Positions 38,568 through 48,485 are shown, counted from the stretch's first letter. The stretch: 64,000 nt of DNA from Betaproteobacteria bacterium (GCA_009921265.1 RFYV01000001.1:1-64000); one strand, 5' to 3'. Numbers and translations: made by a program. The notes: generated from the sequence alone by a model not told the origin.

Positions 38568-39587
38568 ATGTTAAAAATGAAATCAATGCTAGTCGCGCTT
38601 GGAATTACAGCACTCACTGCCACTGCTTGGGCGGCTGATATCACAGGTGCAGGTGCCACCTTTCCTTACCCCATGTATGCCAAGTGGGCTGAAGCCTACA
38701 AAAAAGCCAGCGATGTGGGTCTTAATTACCAATCCATTGGATCGTCTGGTGGTATCCGTCAAATCAAAGCCAAGACCGTTACATTTGGTGCCAGTGATGC
38801 ACCTTTGAGCGGTGAAGAGTTGGACAAAGACGGATTGGTTCAGTTTCCTGCCATTATTGGAGGCACTGTACCTGTTATTAATTTAGAAGGCTTCAAGCCC
38901 GGTGAATTGCGCGTTACAGGTGCTGTTTTGGCTGATATGTTCATGGGAACAATCAGTAATTGGAATGACGCCAAAATTGCCGCACACAATCCTGGCAAAA
39001 AACTACCCGATCAAGCCATCACAGTTGTGCATCGCGCAGATGGTTCTGGTACTACTTTTAATTTCACCGATTATTTGAATGAAGTGAGTAAGTCTTGGGC
39101 CGAAAAAGTAGGCAAGGGCGCAGCAGTTAAATGGCCTGCCAACTCTTCAGTGGGTGGTAAAGGTAATGAGGGCGTTGCTGCCAACGTTTCTCGCATCAAA
39201 GGATCTTTGGGTTATGTGGAGTATGCCTACGCAAAGAAAAACAATATTCCTCATTTGGCCTTACAAAATAAAGATGGTAAATATGTAGAGCCCGATGATT
39301 TGACTTTTGCGGCCGCTGCCGCTGGCGCTGATTGGTTCAGCGTTCCAGGTATGGCGTTATCCATCGTCAATCAAAAAGGTGCAACAGCTTGGCCGATCAG
39401 TACAGCCTCTTTTATTTTGATGTACAAAGATCCTTCAGACAAGACTGCTTCCAAAGAAGTCATTAAATTTTTTGACTGGGCTTTTAAGAACGGCAAGAAG
39501 ATGGCTGAAGAGCTAGATTATGTGGCGCTTCCCGATGCGCTAACCAATCAAATTCGCCAGCGTGTGTGGTCACAGATTAAAAATTAA
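38568..39587 (+). CDS. pstS: Phosphate ABC transporter substrate-binding protein
   Basis: 339 residues with a signal peptide (LVALGITALTATAWAAD). The mature protein opens ITGAGATFPYPMYAKWAEAYKK; the phosphate-binding residues lie in SSGGIRQIKAKTVTFGASDAPL and HRADGSGTTFNFTDYL. It captures phosphate in the periplasm and delivers it to PstCA. TTTGGAG precedes the start. A hairpin follows the stop, which would allow pstS to be made in excess of the membrane proteins. Confidence 0.97.
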   Translation: MLKMKSMLVALGITALTATAWAADITGAGATFPYPMYAKWAEAYKKASDVGLNYQSIGSSGGIRQIKAKTVTFGASDAPLSGEELDKDGLVQFPAIIGGTVPVINLEGFKPGELRVTGAVLADMFMGTISNWNDAKIAAHNPGKKLPDQAITVVHRADGSGTTFNFTDYLNEVSKSWAEKVGKGAAVKWPANSSVGGKGNEGVAANVSRIKGSLGYVEYAYAKKNNIPHLALQNKDGKYVEPDDLTFAAAAAGADWFSVPGMALSIVNQKGATAWPISTASFILMYKDPSDKTASKEVIKFFDWAFKNGKKMAEELDYVALPDALTNQIRQRVWSQIKN

Positions 39588-39598
39588 GTGTGGATAAT

Positions 39599-39631
39599 GT
39601 CATGCCATCACCCTATAGGTCATGGTATGAC
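39599..39631 (+). terminator. pstS-pstC intercistronic hairpin
   Basis: GTCATGCCAT and ATGGTATGAC form a 10-bp stem with one G-U pair around a 13-nt loop, starting 12 bp after the pstS stop. There is only a weak T-rich tail (TTATTCCTT), so it is more likely a partial terminator or an mRNA-stabilising barrier that raises pstS over pstCAB than a full stop. Confidence 0.6.
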
Positions 39632-39659
39632 TTATTCCTTATCATTGAGTGATTGACTC

Positions 39660-40664
39660 ATGTCACAAGGGCTCATCATGGACGCATCAGTTGCCGTTAA
39701 TAATATGCCCACACAAGGCATGCTTGCTGTTGTCAAAAAACAGCGTCTGCAAGACTTTTTTTTTCATAAAATCACTTTAACTTTTTCGTTGTTGGTTTTA
39801 TTTGCCTTAATGGGCATTATTGTTTCTCTCATCATCAACGCATGGCCAGCCTTTTCAAAATTCGGTTTGTCATTTATTTGGCGTGTTGAATGGGATATCG
39901 TTAATCAAGAGTTTGGTGCTGCGATCGCTATTTTTGGCACGGTCATGAGTGCCGTTATTGCTTTGATTATTGCGGTGCCGCTTTCTTTTGGCATTGCACT
40001 TTTCTTAACTGAAACATGTCCCACTTATTTACGTAGACCTTTGGGTACGGCCATCGAATTATTGGCCGCTGTGCCTTCTATTATTTATGGCATGTTTGGT
40101 TTGTTTGTGTTTGCGCCCTTATTTGCAGATTATGGTCAGCCTGCGCTACAAAGCGTGCTTGGAAAAATGCCCATCATTGGCAGCTTATTTGGTGGTGCCA
40201 TGAACGGAATTGGTATTTTGGCTGCAGGCATTGTGTTGGCCTTCATGATTTTGCCTTTTATTGCGGCGGTGATGCGCGATGTGTTTGAAATTGTACCCCC
40301 TGTGTTGCGCGAATCTGCGTATGGATTGGGTTGCACCACATGGGAGGTTGTGCGCCACATCGTGTTGCCATACACACAAAAAGGTGTGATTGGCGGAATC
40401 ATGCTGGGTATGGGACGCGCTTTAGGAGAAACCATGGCGGTCACATTTGTTATTGGTAATTCGCAACGATTGAGTGCATCTTTATTTTCTCCTGGTACAT
40501 CCATTGCGTCTACCTTAGCCAATGAATTTGGCGAAGCAGACGACTTTCATTTATCTACTTTATTCGCCTTGGGTTTTTTGTTGTTTGTCATCACATTGGT
40601 TGTCTTAGCTGCAGCCAAAATTATGATCAGACGCACAGAAAAATCCAAAGGCAGCAAAACTTAA
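39660..40664 (+). CDS. pstC: Phosphate ABC transporter permease PstC
   Basis: 334 residues, six hydrophobic spans after a cytoplasmic N-terminus. The ABC-contacting EAA-type loop reads [22 protein letters not shown] (about residue 218), typical of PstC. An alternative ATG 18 bp downstream has a better ribosome site (AAGG about 8 bp ahead) and would give 328 residues; both leave the conserved part intact. Forms the channel with PstA. Eleven bases separate it from pstA. Confidence 0.96.
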   Translation: MSQGLIMDASVAVNNMPTQGMLAVVKKQRLQDFFFHKITLTFSLLVLFALMGIIVSLIINAWPAFSKFGLSFIWRVEWDIVNQEFGAAIAIFGTVMSAVIALIIAVPLSFGIALFLTETCPTYLRRPLGTAIELLAAVPSIIYGMFGLFVFAPLFADYGQPALQSVLGKMPIIGSLFGGAMNGIGILAAGIVLAFMILPFIAAVMRDVFEIVPPVLRESAYGLGCTTWEVVRHIVLPYTQKGVIGGIMLGMGRALGETMAVTFVIGNSQRLSASLFSPGTSIASTLANEFGEADDFHLSTLFALGFLLFVITLVVLAAAKIMIRRTEKSKGSKT

Positions 40665-40674
40665 AAGCTATATT

Positions 40675-41523
40675 ATGGACCTTCAAATTTATCAACGCAG
40701 AAAAATGGTTAACCAAGTTGGCCTCACGCTCTCAATGTTTGCCATGTGTTTAGGCTTATTTGTTTTGGTTTGGATTTTGTTTGTTCTCTTCAAAAATGGA
40801 ATTCAATCGCTCGATTGGGCCATGTTCACACATTCCACACCAGCACCCGGTTCAGAAGGCGGTGGATTGGCCAACGCCATCGTCGGCAGTTTAATGATGG
40901 TCTTGGTCACCACCGTTATTGGAACACCGATTGGTATTTTGGCGGGCGTTTATTTGGCAGAATACGGGGACGAAAGCTATACAGCAGAGCTCACACGATT
41001 TGTAACCGATATCATGTTGTCTGCACCTTCCATTGTTTTGGGATTATTTGTTTACGCGATTTTGGTCGCGCAAGTCAAACACTTTTCAGGCTGGGCAGGT
41101 TCATTGGCATTAGGTTTAATTGCGATTCCTGTGATTGTGAGAACCACCGAAAACATGTTGCGCTTGGTGCCCGGTAGTTTGCGTGAAGCCGCATTTGCAT
41201 TAGGCGCACCGCGCTGGAAAGTGGCCACCATGGTTACATTGCGAGCTGCTAAATCGGGTGTAATTACTGGATTGCTGTTGGCCTTAGCGCGTATCAGTGG
41301 CGAAACAGCTCCACTGTTGTTTACTGCACTTAATAACCAATTTTTCTCATGGAATATGAATGCACCGATGGCTAATTTGCCAGTGGTGATTTTTCAGTTT
41401 GCGATGAGCCCCTACGACAACTGGATTCGATTGGCCTGGGGCGGGGCATTGCTCATCACGCTCACCGTTCTGATTCTTAACATCATGGCTCGTGTCTTTT
41501 TCAGAGAAAAAGTACAAGGCTGA
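40675..41523 (+). CDS. pstA: Phosphate ABC transporter permease PstA
   Basis: 282 residues, six predicted membrane spans. [28 protein letters not shown] starts the permease domain, and [21 protein letters not shown] is the loop that docks on Pst[10 protein letters not shown] and [21 protein letters not shown] are close to PstA of other proteobacteria. Works as heterodimer with PstC. Follows pstC by 10 bp; pstB starts 16 bp after the stop. Confidence 0.96.
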   Translation: MDLQIYQRRKMVNQVGLTLSMFAMCLGLFVLVWILFVLFKNGIQSLDWAMFTHSTPAPGSEGGGLANAIVGSLMMVLVTTVIGTPIGILAGVYLAEYGDESYTAELTRFVTDIMLSAPSIVLGLFVYAILVAQVKHFSGWAGSLALGLIAIPVIVRTTENMLRLVPGSLREAAFALGAPRWKVATMVTLRAAKSGVITGLLLALARISGETAPLLFTALNNQFFSWNMNAPMANLPVVIFQFAMSPYDNWIRLAWGGALLITLTVLILNIMARVFFREKVQG

Positions 41524-41539
41524 TTCAATTCTTAACCAT

Positions 41540-42319
41540 ATGCCAAATACTACACTCATTCCACCCAAATATGCGATTGAAATTCGCAATCTCAATTTTT
41601 TTTACGGCACATTCAAAGGCCTTAAAAATATTGACCTCAATATTGCAGAGCATCAAGTCACGGCCTTCATTGGACCGTCGGGTTGTGGTAAATCCACATT
41701 GCTTCGCACACTCAATCGCATGTACAGTTTGTATCCAGGGCAACGTGCAGAAGGTGAAATTAGTTTTTATGGAAAAAATATTTTAGATGCCGACCAAGAT
41801 TTGAATTTATTAAGAGCGCGAGTCGGCATGGTGTTTCAAAAGCCGACGCCTTTTCCAATGTCGATCTATGGAAACATCGCCTTTGGTATTCGTTTATACG
41901 AAAACCTGTCACGCTCCGACATGGACGATCGCGTCGAATGGGCTTTGAGTAAAGCGGCTATTTGGAATGAAGTCAAAGACAAATTAGGCCAAAGTGGTTT
42001 GTCATTGTCTGGTGGTCAACAACAGCGTTTGTGCATTGCACGAACGGTTGCGGTCAAACCATCGGTGATTTTGCTGGACGAACCCACTTCAGCACTTGAT
42101 CCCATCTCTACGGCTAAAGTCGAAGAGTTGATTAATGAACTAAAAAGTGAATACACCGTTGCTATCGTCACACACAATATGCAACAAGCCGCGCGTGTAT
42201 CCGATTACACCGCTTACATGTACTTGGGCGAGATGGTGGAATTTGGTCAAACCGAGCAAATTTTTATGAAACCCGCGCGTCAAGAAACAGAAGATTACAT
42301 CACTGGCCGATTTGGTTAA
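41540..42319 (+). CDS. pstB: Phosphate ABC transporter ATP-binding protein
   Basis: 259 residues from the ATG at 41540, matching the usual PstB length of about 257-260; the GTG at 41492 used by the track lies inside pstA. Walker [11 protein letters not shown]-loop VFQKPTPFP, signature LSGGQQQRL, Walker [12 protein letters not shown] and switch histidine in [11 protein letters not shown] are all present. [19 protein letters not shown] and the [11 protein letters not shown]-terminus are specific to PstB. Powers phosphate import and, with PhoU, signals phosphate status to PhoR. Confidence 0.97.
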   Translation: MPNTTLIPPKYAIEIRNLNFFYGTFKGLKNIDLNIAEHQVTAFIGPSGCGKSTLLRTLNRMYSLYPGQRAEGEISFYGKNILDADQDLNLLRARVGMVFQKPTPFPMSIYGNIAFGIRLYENLSRSDMDDRVEWALSKAAIWNEVKDKLGQSGLSLSGGQQQRLCIARTVAVKPSVILLDEPTSALDPISTAKVEELINELKSEYTVAIVTHNMQQAARVSDYTAYMYLGEMVEFGQTEQIFMKPARQETEDYITGRFG

Positions 42320-42336
42320 TTACAAGGAATATTGCA

Positions 42337-43038
42337 ATGGATAAACATATATCAACACAATTTGATTCAGAATTGACCAGCGTTTCGTCGCGTGTTTTAC
42401 AAATGGGTGGCATGGTCGAGGTTCAAATCAGACACGCCATGCTTTCTTTGTCGCAATTCAATGTCGATGAGGCGGATCATGTAATTGCAGAAGAAAAAAA
42501 TATCAATTCCTTAGAGGTGGAAATTGACAAAGACTTGTCCACCATTATTGCGAGACGACAACCAACTGCGCGTGACTTGCGTTTGTTGATGGCTATTTCA
42601 AAAATCACGACTAATTTGGAGCGTGCGGGCGATGAGGCTGAAAAAATTGCGCGTATGGTCAAGCACATTGTGAGTAACGGCACGTATCGCAATTTACCTG
42701 CATCTGAATTGCGCATTGCATCCGATTTGGCTTCTGGTTTGTTGCGCAAAGCCTTGGATGCATTTGCTAGATTAGATGTGAAATCTGCGCTAACGATTCT
42801 CAAAGAAGATGATTTGATTGACACCGAGTTTGACGGTTTTGTTAGAAAACTCATTACTTACATGATGGAAGATCCGCGAACCATTGGACAGGGCCTTGAT
42901 TTGTTGTTTGTGGCCAAAGCCATTGAGCGTATCGGTGACCATTCCAAAAATATAGCTGAGTTTATTATTTATGTGGTGAATGGTAATGATGTGCGTCATA
43001 CATCGATTGCTGACATCGAGTCATCGCTCAATAGTTAA
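42337..43038 (+). CDS. phoU: Phosphate signalling protein PhoU
   Basis: 233 residues forming two three-helix bundles. The repeated metal-binding signature E/DxxxD is visible in VEIDKDLSTIIARRQPTARDLR and in IGDHSKNIAEFIIYVVNG near the C-terminus; TNLERAGDEAEKIARMV is the first-bundle counterpart. PhoU couples the Pst transporter to PhoR and keeps the regulon off when phosphate is plentiful. AAGGAA precedes the ATG; 17 bp after pstB and 6 bp before phoB. Confidence 0.96.
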   Translation: MDKHISTQFDSELTSVSSRVLQMGGMVEVQIRHAMLSLSQFNVDEADHVIAEEKNINSLEVEIDKDLSTIIARRQPTARDLRLLMAISKITTNLERAGDEAEKIARMVKHIVSNGTYRNLPASELRIASDLASGLLRKALDAFARLDVKSALTILKEDDLIDTEFDGFVRKLITYMMEDPRTIGQGLDLLFVAKAIERIGDHSKNIAEFIIYVVNGNDVRHTSIADIESSLNS

Positions 43039-43044
43039 AACATC

Positions 43045-43740
43045 ATGCGAAACTTGCCCCGTGTTTTGATTGTTGAAGATGAGTCGGCGATTGCAGAGCT
43101 CATCGCAGTTAATTTACGACACAACGGTTTAACGCCTATATGGGCCGAAAACGCCGAACGTGCACAAATTGAAGTTGATGCTGTGTTGCCTGATGTGATT
43201 TTGCTCGATTGGATGTTGCCTGGGCAAAGCGGGCTTACATTGGCTCGCAAATGGCGTTTGGATAGTCGCACCAAGGGTGTGCCGATTATTATGCTCACCG
43301 CAAAAAGCGAAGAGGGCGATAAAGTCAGTGGCTTAGATGCAGGCGCCGATGACTACATCACCAAGCCTTTTTCGACGCAAGAGTTGTTGGCGCGTATTCG
43401 TGCGGTTTTGCGAAGAAGAACGCCAGAGCAGGCTAGCGACAATGTCACTTTGGGCGAACTCACCTTAGATGGCGCCTCGCATCGTGTATCTCATGCGGGT
43501 CAGCCCATTAAAATGGGGCCTACAGAATTTAAGTTGTTGAATTTTTTAATGCATCATCCAGAGCGCGTACACAGCAGAGCCTCCTTGTTGGATAAGGTTT
43601 GGGGCGATCATGTTTTTATCGAAGAGCGTACCGTCGATGTGCATATCAAGCGTTTGCGAGAGGTGCTCGGTCTTGCTGGCGATATGGTCGAGACCGTGCG
43701 GGGTGCAGGTTATAGAATCACCACCTTACAGCAAAAATAA
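43045..43740 (+). CDS. phoB: Phosphate regulon response regulator PhoB
   Basis: 231 residues. Receiver domain with acidic pocket VEDESAI, phospho-acceptor aspartate in VILLDWMLPGQSG (about residue 54) and lysine in DDYITKPFS; then an OmpR-type winged-helix DNA-binding domain ending HIKRLREVLG and ETVRGAGYRI. Activates pst and other Pho genes through Pho boxes such as the one at 38473. Six bp after phoU and 17 bp before phoR. Confidence 0.97.
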   Translation: MRNLPRVLIVEDESAIAELIAVNLRHNGLTPIWAENAERAQIEVDAVLPDVILLDWMLPGQSGLTLARKWRLDSRTKGVPIIMLTAKSEEGDKVSGLDAGADDYITKPFSTQELLARIRAVLRRRTPEQASDNVTLGELTLDGASHRVSHAGQPIKMGPTEFKLLNFLMHHPERVHSRASLLDKVWGDHVFIEERTVDVHIKRLREVLGLAGDMVETVRGAGYRITTLQQK

Positions 43741-43757
43741 TAGTCTGGAATTCAAAA

Positions 43758-45104
43758 ATGATTGCTAGAGCCTTTGGCCTGCTCATTTGCATAGCATCGG
43801 GTGCATGGTTCGGCCATGCTTTTTTACCTATACTTTTCTCCTCATTCAATCAAGCCTTGGGCGCGAGTTTGGGAGCGCTTGTATGGATGATTTGGGATCA
43901 CATTCAAATTTCGCGCGTATGGCGACAACTTTTGAATGAGAAGTTACCCCAGTCCATTTCTTGGGCAGGTATTTGGAATGAATGGCTAGAAAAATTTTCT
44001 AAAGAGCGTCGTACATTTCGGCAGCAATTGATTCAAAGCAATCTTCGCTTGCAACAATTTTTATCAGCGATTCAAGCTTCACCCAATGGCGTGATCTTGT
44101 TGGATTTGGAAAGTCGCATCGAATGGTGTAATTTAATGGCCGCACAACAGTTAGGCATTGATGTAACACGAGATCATATGCAGCATATTGCGCATTTGGT
44201 GCGCGACCCCACGTTTCATTTGTTTTTAAATGACGAATTAGAAAGTCATGAACTTGTGATTGATTCACGTCAAACGCGTGTTGATTTCACTCAGCGTATA
44301 TCTTTTCAAATTTTTCCTTATGGTGAGGGGCGACGTCTACTGTTATCGCGCGATGTCACGCAAATTGAGCAAGCAGAAGCCATGCGACGTGATTTTGTGG
44401 CCAATGTCTCGCATGAAATTCGAACACCACTCACCGTGCTGGCAGGTTTTGTCGAAACCTTGCAAAACCTCAAACTTGATCAGGCGAGTCAAGACGAATT
44501 TTTGGCATTGATGGCCCAGCAAGCCAAACGTATGCAAACCTTGGTCGAAGATTTGCTCACTTTATCCAAACTAGAGGGAAGTCCATTGCCAGGTATGCAA
44601 GAACTTTCGCCGCTTCAAAGCATTTGGGAAAACTGTATACATAACGCCATTTCACTCTCCAATACTTTGTATCCAGAACAAAAACAAATCATCGATGCAG
44701 ACACCGCAACGTTTTTACAAGATTTATCTTTTGCGGGTTCTAGCCAAGAGTTGATCAGCGCATTTGATAATTTGGCCAGCAATGCCGTTCGTTATACACC
44801 GCCAGGTGGATCGATACATTTTGGATGTGTGGCAATTGAAGGACGCATCGAATTTATTTTCCAAGACTCTGGACCTGGAATTGCCGTCGAGCATTTACCT
44901 CGACTCACAGAGCGTTTTTACAGAGTCGATCGAAGTCGCTCACGCGAAACAGGGGGGACAGGTTTGGGTTTGGCGATTGTGAAGCACGTCGCACAGCGAT
45001 TGGGCGGCGAATTAAAAATTCAAAGTCAATTGGGTGTCGGTTCGCGCTTTTCTTTCACACTGCCGCAAGAGCGCATCAAGCTTGAAGTCGAATCAGAGAT
45101 TTAA
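43758..45104 (+). CDS. phoR: Phosphate regulon sensor histidine kinase PhoR
   Basis: 448 residues. Two N-terminal hydrophobic segments anchor it with almost no periplasmic part, as in E. coli PhoR. A PAS domain follows (AIQASPNGVILLDLESRIEWCN), then the dimerisation domain with the phospho-accepting histidine in NVSHEIRTPLTVLAGFVETLQ (about residue 218) and the ATPase domain with N box FDNLASNAVRYTPPGG, FQDSGPGIA and GGTGLGLAIVKH. Receives phosphate status through PhoU and the Pst transporter. Ends 10 bp from the convergent MATE gene. Confidence 0.96.
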   Translation: MIARAFGLLICIASGAWFGHAFLPILFSSFNQALGASLGALVWMIWDHIQISRVWRQLLNEKLPQSISWAGIWNEWLEKFSKERRTFRQQLIQSNLRLQQFLSAIQASPNGVILLDLESRIEWCNLMAAQQLGIDVTRDHMQHIAHLVRDPTFHLFLNDELESHELVIDSRQTRVDFTQRISFQIFPYGEGRRLLLSRDVTQIEQAEAMRRDFVANVSHEIRTPLTVLAGFVETLQNLKLDQASQDEFLALMAQQAKRMQTLVEDLLTLSKLEGSPLPGMQELSPLQSIWENCIHNAISLSNTLYPEQKQIIDADTATFLQDLSFAGSSQELISAFDNLASNAVRYTPPGGSIHFGCVAIEGRIEFIFQDSGPGIAVEHLPRLTERFYRVDRSRSRETGGTGLGLAIVKHVAQRLGGELKIQSQLGVGSRFSFTLPQERIKLEVESEI

Positions 45105-45114
45105 CTTATTTTTC

Positions 45115-46449
45115 TTAATAAATGGATAGTCTTTTATTCAAAATCCAAATTAATAAAGTGGATGTGAAGCATAAGGCGAATGAACTGCTGATCCAAAATA
45201 CTTCGGGTGTAGCAACCGCAGGTTGAAAAATCGTCCTTCCGTATGCCCAAAAATAGCCGCCCATCAATCCAACGCCCCAAAGCAAGGTACTATAAATGAG
45301 TAATGGCGATAGAGTGATTCGAAAACATCGCAGCAAGAAAAAACACATCACTTGCATCGAATCGGCCAGATGATAGAGAGACAACCATCCTAAAAGCAAA
45401 GCCGCCATTTCAACTACTTGAGGGTCTTTGGCATATAAGCTGGCAATCGGATAACGCAACAAAGCCAGTAAGGATGCGTTAACAAGTGCGCACAAAATAG
45501 TGATTTCAAAACCCGAACGAATGGCTTGCTTCATTTGATGTTGATTTTCTGCACCGATCCAATAACTCACGCGAGCGCTCGTAGCAATTGAAAGCGATAG
45601 AGGAATCATATAGGTGAGCGCCGCCATACTTGCGACCACCTGATGGCTCGCCGATGCATGCGTGCCCATGCGAGCAATAAACAAAGCCATCAACGTAAAA
45701 GAAGTCACCTCGACGGTGATGCTCAATCCGTTGGGCACGCCAATCTTTAATAGTTTTTTAATTTCTACCCAATCGGGCGCTTCCAACTTTTTCCATATTT
45801 CATATGGATGGTAGAGAGCATTGATCTTCAACATCGCCACAGCTGTTAAGGCCATGGTTAGATTGACAATCAAAGTGGCATAGGCGCATCCAATCAAACC
45901 TTGCTCAGGAATGCCCCACATACCAAAAGTCAATATGATGGATAAAGGAACTTTGATAATAAATCCTGCGATTTGAATCAAGGTAACATTTTTTGGATGT
46001 CCCAAACTTTGATTCAATGTACCGAACATCCGAAAAAAAAGTGCGGTCGGCAATGCAAAAGTGAGTATGGCCAAGTAATGACTGACCTCGATTCTCAGTT
46101 CAGTAGGAATTTCTGTGGCGTTGAAAAAAAATTCAGGAGAAAGTAGAACGATAGAGCCGATAGCACTTCCAAAAATGCAGAGATACAACGATTGCCTAAA
46201 ACTTTTTCCAACATGCGGCAATCGATTGGCTCCGCGATGCTCTGAAAGCATAGGAAGCAGGGCTTGCAAAATACCCATCAGTGCAACAAAGACTGTGATA
46301 AAAATCGAAGAACCTACTGAGAGCGCTGCAAGTGCCTTGGTATCGTAGCGCCCTGCCACAATCGCATCCGTGATGCCAAATGCCATTACCGCCAACTGGC
46401 CAATTAAAACAGTTCCTGCATGTCTTGCAATGGTTTGTCGCTCACTCAT
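45115..46449 (-). CDS. MATE-family multidrug/cation antiporter
   Basis: 444 residues, about twelve membrane spans in two related halves. The N-terminus (ARHAGTVLIGQLAVMAFGITDAIVAGRY) with the repeated GTLNQSLGHPKNV-type loop and the MYGIL-like VAMLKINALYHP segment fit the NorM branch of MATE exporters. It would expel cationic compounds with Na+ or H+; the substrate is unknown. The ATG overlaps the stop of the upstream membrane glycosyltransferase-like gene by 4 bp, so the two are co-translated. Converges on phoR. Confidence 0.85.
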   Translation of the reverse strand: MSERQTIARHAGTVLIGQLAVMAFGITDAIVAGRYDTKALAALSVGSSIFITVFVALMGILQALLPMLSEHRGANRLPHVGKSFRQSLYLCIFGSAIGSIVLLSPEFFFNATEIPTELRIEVSHYLAILTFALPTALFFRMFGTLNQSLGHPKNVTLIQIAGFIIKVPLSIILTFGMWGIPEQGLIGCAYATLIVNLTMALTAVAMLKINALYHPYEIWKKLEAPDWVEIKKLLKIGVPNGLSITVEVTSFTLMALFIARMGTHASASHQVVASMAALTYMIPLSLSIATSARVSYWIGAENQHQMKQAIRSGFEITILCALVNASLLALLRYPIASLYAKDPQVVEMAALLLGWLSLYHLADSMQVMCFFLLRCFRITLSPLLIYSTLLWGVGLMGGYFWAYGRTIFQPAVATPEVFWISSSFALCFTSTLLIWILNKRLSIY

Positions 46450-48143
46450 TCGGACTTATATATTTTCCGCTGAAAGACAATAACGTCTTCGTTGTCATCC
46501 GATGGTCGACGAAACTTTTGTGGCATCGACCAATCATCCATTTGATTTCTGAGAGCGGCTTGCGAAAGTGCATCCGCATCAACAATCAACCAATCGCAAG
46601 AGGTTTGTTTTTCTTTCGGATTCAATACCAATAATTGATAGGCGCCGTGGTATTGGAATCCTGCAAGTTGTCCGCTAGAGAGCCCATAAACATAGACACA
46701 CGCGTCGTTGGGTACGACGCGACTGACGTTTGAAATGAGGGGTTTGTAACTGCGCGCAAAATCTAACAGCGGCAACCAAAGTGTGGTGAGCAAGACCCAA
46801 CACAAGGCCGCACCGCCGGCAGGTAATGCAAGGCTTTTCCAAATTGCATAGCGATGACGTCCAACGCGCCAATGAACCAATCCGATCCAACAAATGGTCC
46901 ACATAAGCGCAATTAAAAAAGTAATCCCATCAAATTGAGTTTGAAAACCAGGTAGCAATCGAGCCACGTTGGCCGCTGGTTGTGCAGGCCAATCTGTTAC
47001 GGCGGCAAGCCATACCACCCAAATAACAAATGCACACGAGCTAAAAAATAAAAGTGTGAACCAGTCAATTAATGCCAAAACACTTCTGTTCAAAGTAGGT
47101 AAAGCAAAAACAGCCAATGCAGACATGCAGGGTAAGGCTAATATGAGCGTTCTATCGGTTGACCAGGTGAGCCAAGCGCTAACAATACCAATCAGCGAAA
47201 ACATCAATGGAACCTGTAAGTGACGTACCACTTGTTTGAGATTCCAAGCCGAGCGCCATCGCCACAATGCCAATACGCAAAGTGGCCAAACGGGCCATGT
47301 GAACCAAATCAATAATCGAAACCAATTGCGCAGACTGATCAGGTTATCTGGAGTTGCAATGCGCCATCGAAATAAATCTAAACTAAAAATACAAGCCACT
47401 GTAAAAGCAAGAACAATTAAAAACCATGTAGAGGTAGTTTTACTTCTGACCTCGCGATCCAATCGGGTCGTGACCCAGGTCCACAATCCAATCACACAGG
47501 CAATCGTGGGCGCGCCACTTAACGACAAGCCAATGATTGCGATGGAAGATGCAGCAAAGCTTCGAATCGGTCTAAATGGCATCATGCAGGCACCTGAAAA
47601 TGCCATTGCAAAAAAGCCCAACTGGAAAACCATGGGCGTGATTTCATGCGAAGGTTGTGCAAGCCCTAAACAAGAGACAAACGCCAGCACACTGGCATCG
47701 GCCAATGCTCTTGCGTAGTCTTTGGGCTTGGCTTCACCGCCAAACGCAAATGCAATCGGTTGCGCCTGTGGGCTGCGTGCAAGGTAATACACCGCATACC
47801 AAGTGCATGTGAATGCAAGTGTCATCATCAACATAAATGGTAAGCGTGATGCTAATGCGGGTGTGAGCCACTGACCGAATAAATAAATAAACAATGCGCC
47901 TGCGTTATAGGGAATCAATCCATCCACTTCGGGAGCTTGTCCCAAGATCTCGGGGCGTAACCAATCGGTTTGACCCGTTGCCAAGTTCAACATGAATCCA
48001 AACGCGTTTATGTCGACCGCTTTCCATGGTTCTCTTCCAATGAATCCCGCCAAAATATAAATGCCACACAAGATGAACAGCAGCCAACGGGGAAGTTGCT
48101 GTACAGCTTGTTGCGACACGATTGCTGGATTGGTTTGATTCAC
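46446..48143 (-). CDS. Multi-span membrane protein, GT-C (ArnT/PMT-like) glycosyltransferase candidate
   Basis: 565 residues with about eleven or twelve hydrophobic spans. The first periplasmic loop has GFIGREPWKAVDINAFGFML, resembling the catalytic-Asp loop of GT-C transferases that use polyprenyl-phosphate sugars, followed by DGLIPYNAGALFIYLFGQWL, another typical element. The C-terminal soluble part has SNVSRVVPNDACVYVYGLSSGQ. Related proteins are annotated as family 39 glycosyltransferases; donor and acceptor are unknown. Lies upstream of and overlapping the MATE gene. The call rests on topology and loop motifs, so it is moderate. Confidence 0.62.
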   Translation of the reverse strand: MNQTNPAIVSQQAVQQLPRWLLFILCGIYILAGFIGREPWKAVDINAFGFMLNLATGQTDWLRPEILGQAPEVDGLIPYNAGALFIYLFGQWLTPALASRLPFMLMMTLAFTCTWYAVYYLARSPQAQPIAFAFGGEAKPKDYARALADASVLAFVSCLGLAQPSHEITPMVFQLGFFAMAFSGACMMPFRPIRSFAASSIAIIGLSLSGAPTIACVIGLWTWVTTRLDREVRSKTTSTWFLIVLAFTVACIFSLDLFRWRIATPDNLISLRNWFRLLIWFTWPVWPLCVLALWRWRSAWNLKQVVRHLQVPLMFSLIGIVSAWLTWSTDRTLILALPCMSALAVFALPTLNRSVLALIDWFTLLFFSSCAFVIWVVWLAAVTDWPAQPAANVARLLPGFQTQFDGITFLIALMWTICWIGLVHWRVGRHRYAIWKSLALPAGGAALCWVLLTTLWLPLLDFARSYKPLISNVSRVVPNDACVYVYGLSSGQLAGFQYHGAYQLLVLNPKEKQTSCDWLIVDADALSQAALRNQMDDWSMPQKFRRPSDDNEDVIVFQRKIYKSE

Positions 48144-48177
48144 GGTGTCAAATGGAATTAATGAATTTTTTAGACAT

Positions 48178-48211
48178 AAAAAAAGGCAGCTCGACCAAGC
48201 CGGGCTGCCTT
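48178..48211 (-). terminator. Terminator after rpmE2
   Basis: On the minus strand AAGGCAGC and GCTGCCTT pair around a 13-nt loop and are followed by a run of seven T. It lies 17 bp after the rpmE2 stop and separates it from the glycosyltransferase-MATE operon. Confidence 0.88.
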
Positions 48212-48227
48212 GATGAATGAAATGAAA

Positions 48228-48485
48228 TTAGTTTGCTGCTGTTTTACCAAAGCGATTGCGAAAGCGTTCAACGCGTCCACCCATGGTATCCACAGATTTT
48301 TGTGTGCCTGTGTAGAAGGGGTGTGACTCGCTTGAAGTATCAAGCTTGTAAAGGGGTAATTCGCGACCATCGTCCATTTTGATGGTTTCTTTGGTATTGG
48401 CGCAAGATCGTGTAACAAACTTAAACCCATTGGACAAATCGACAAAGCAAATGTCTTGGTACTTGGGATGAATGCCTTCTTTCAT
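48228..48485 (-). CDS. rpmE2: 50S ribosomal protein L31 type B
   Basis: 85 residues: KEGIHPKYQDICFVDLSNGFKF, then SESHPFYTGTQKSVDTMGGRVERFRNRFG, the L31 signature. It lacks the paired cysteines of the zinc-binding A form, so it is the zinc-independent type B, which in some bacteria replaces L31A when zinc is scarce. Here, however, it sits downstream of rho in the constitutive position, suggesting it is the main L31. AAGGAAATATC precedes the start. A strong terminator follows. Confidence 0.95.
   Translation of the reverse strand: MKEGIHPKYQDICFVDLSNGFKFVTRSCANTKETIKMDDGRELPLYKLDTSSESHPFYTGTQKSVDTMGGRVERFRNRFGKTAAN

Noticed and set aside
47236-47718. 160-residue plus-strand ORF opposite the membrane glycosyltransferase-like gene
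   Set aside because: Shadow of the minus-strand gene; Asn/Lys-rich composition is what an antisense frame of a membrane protein gives; no ribosome site.
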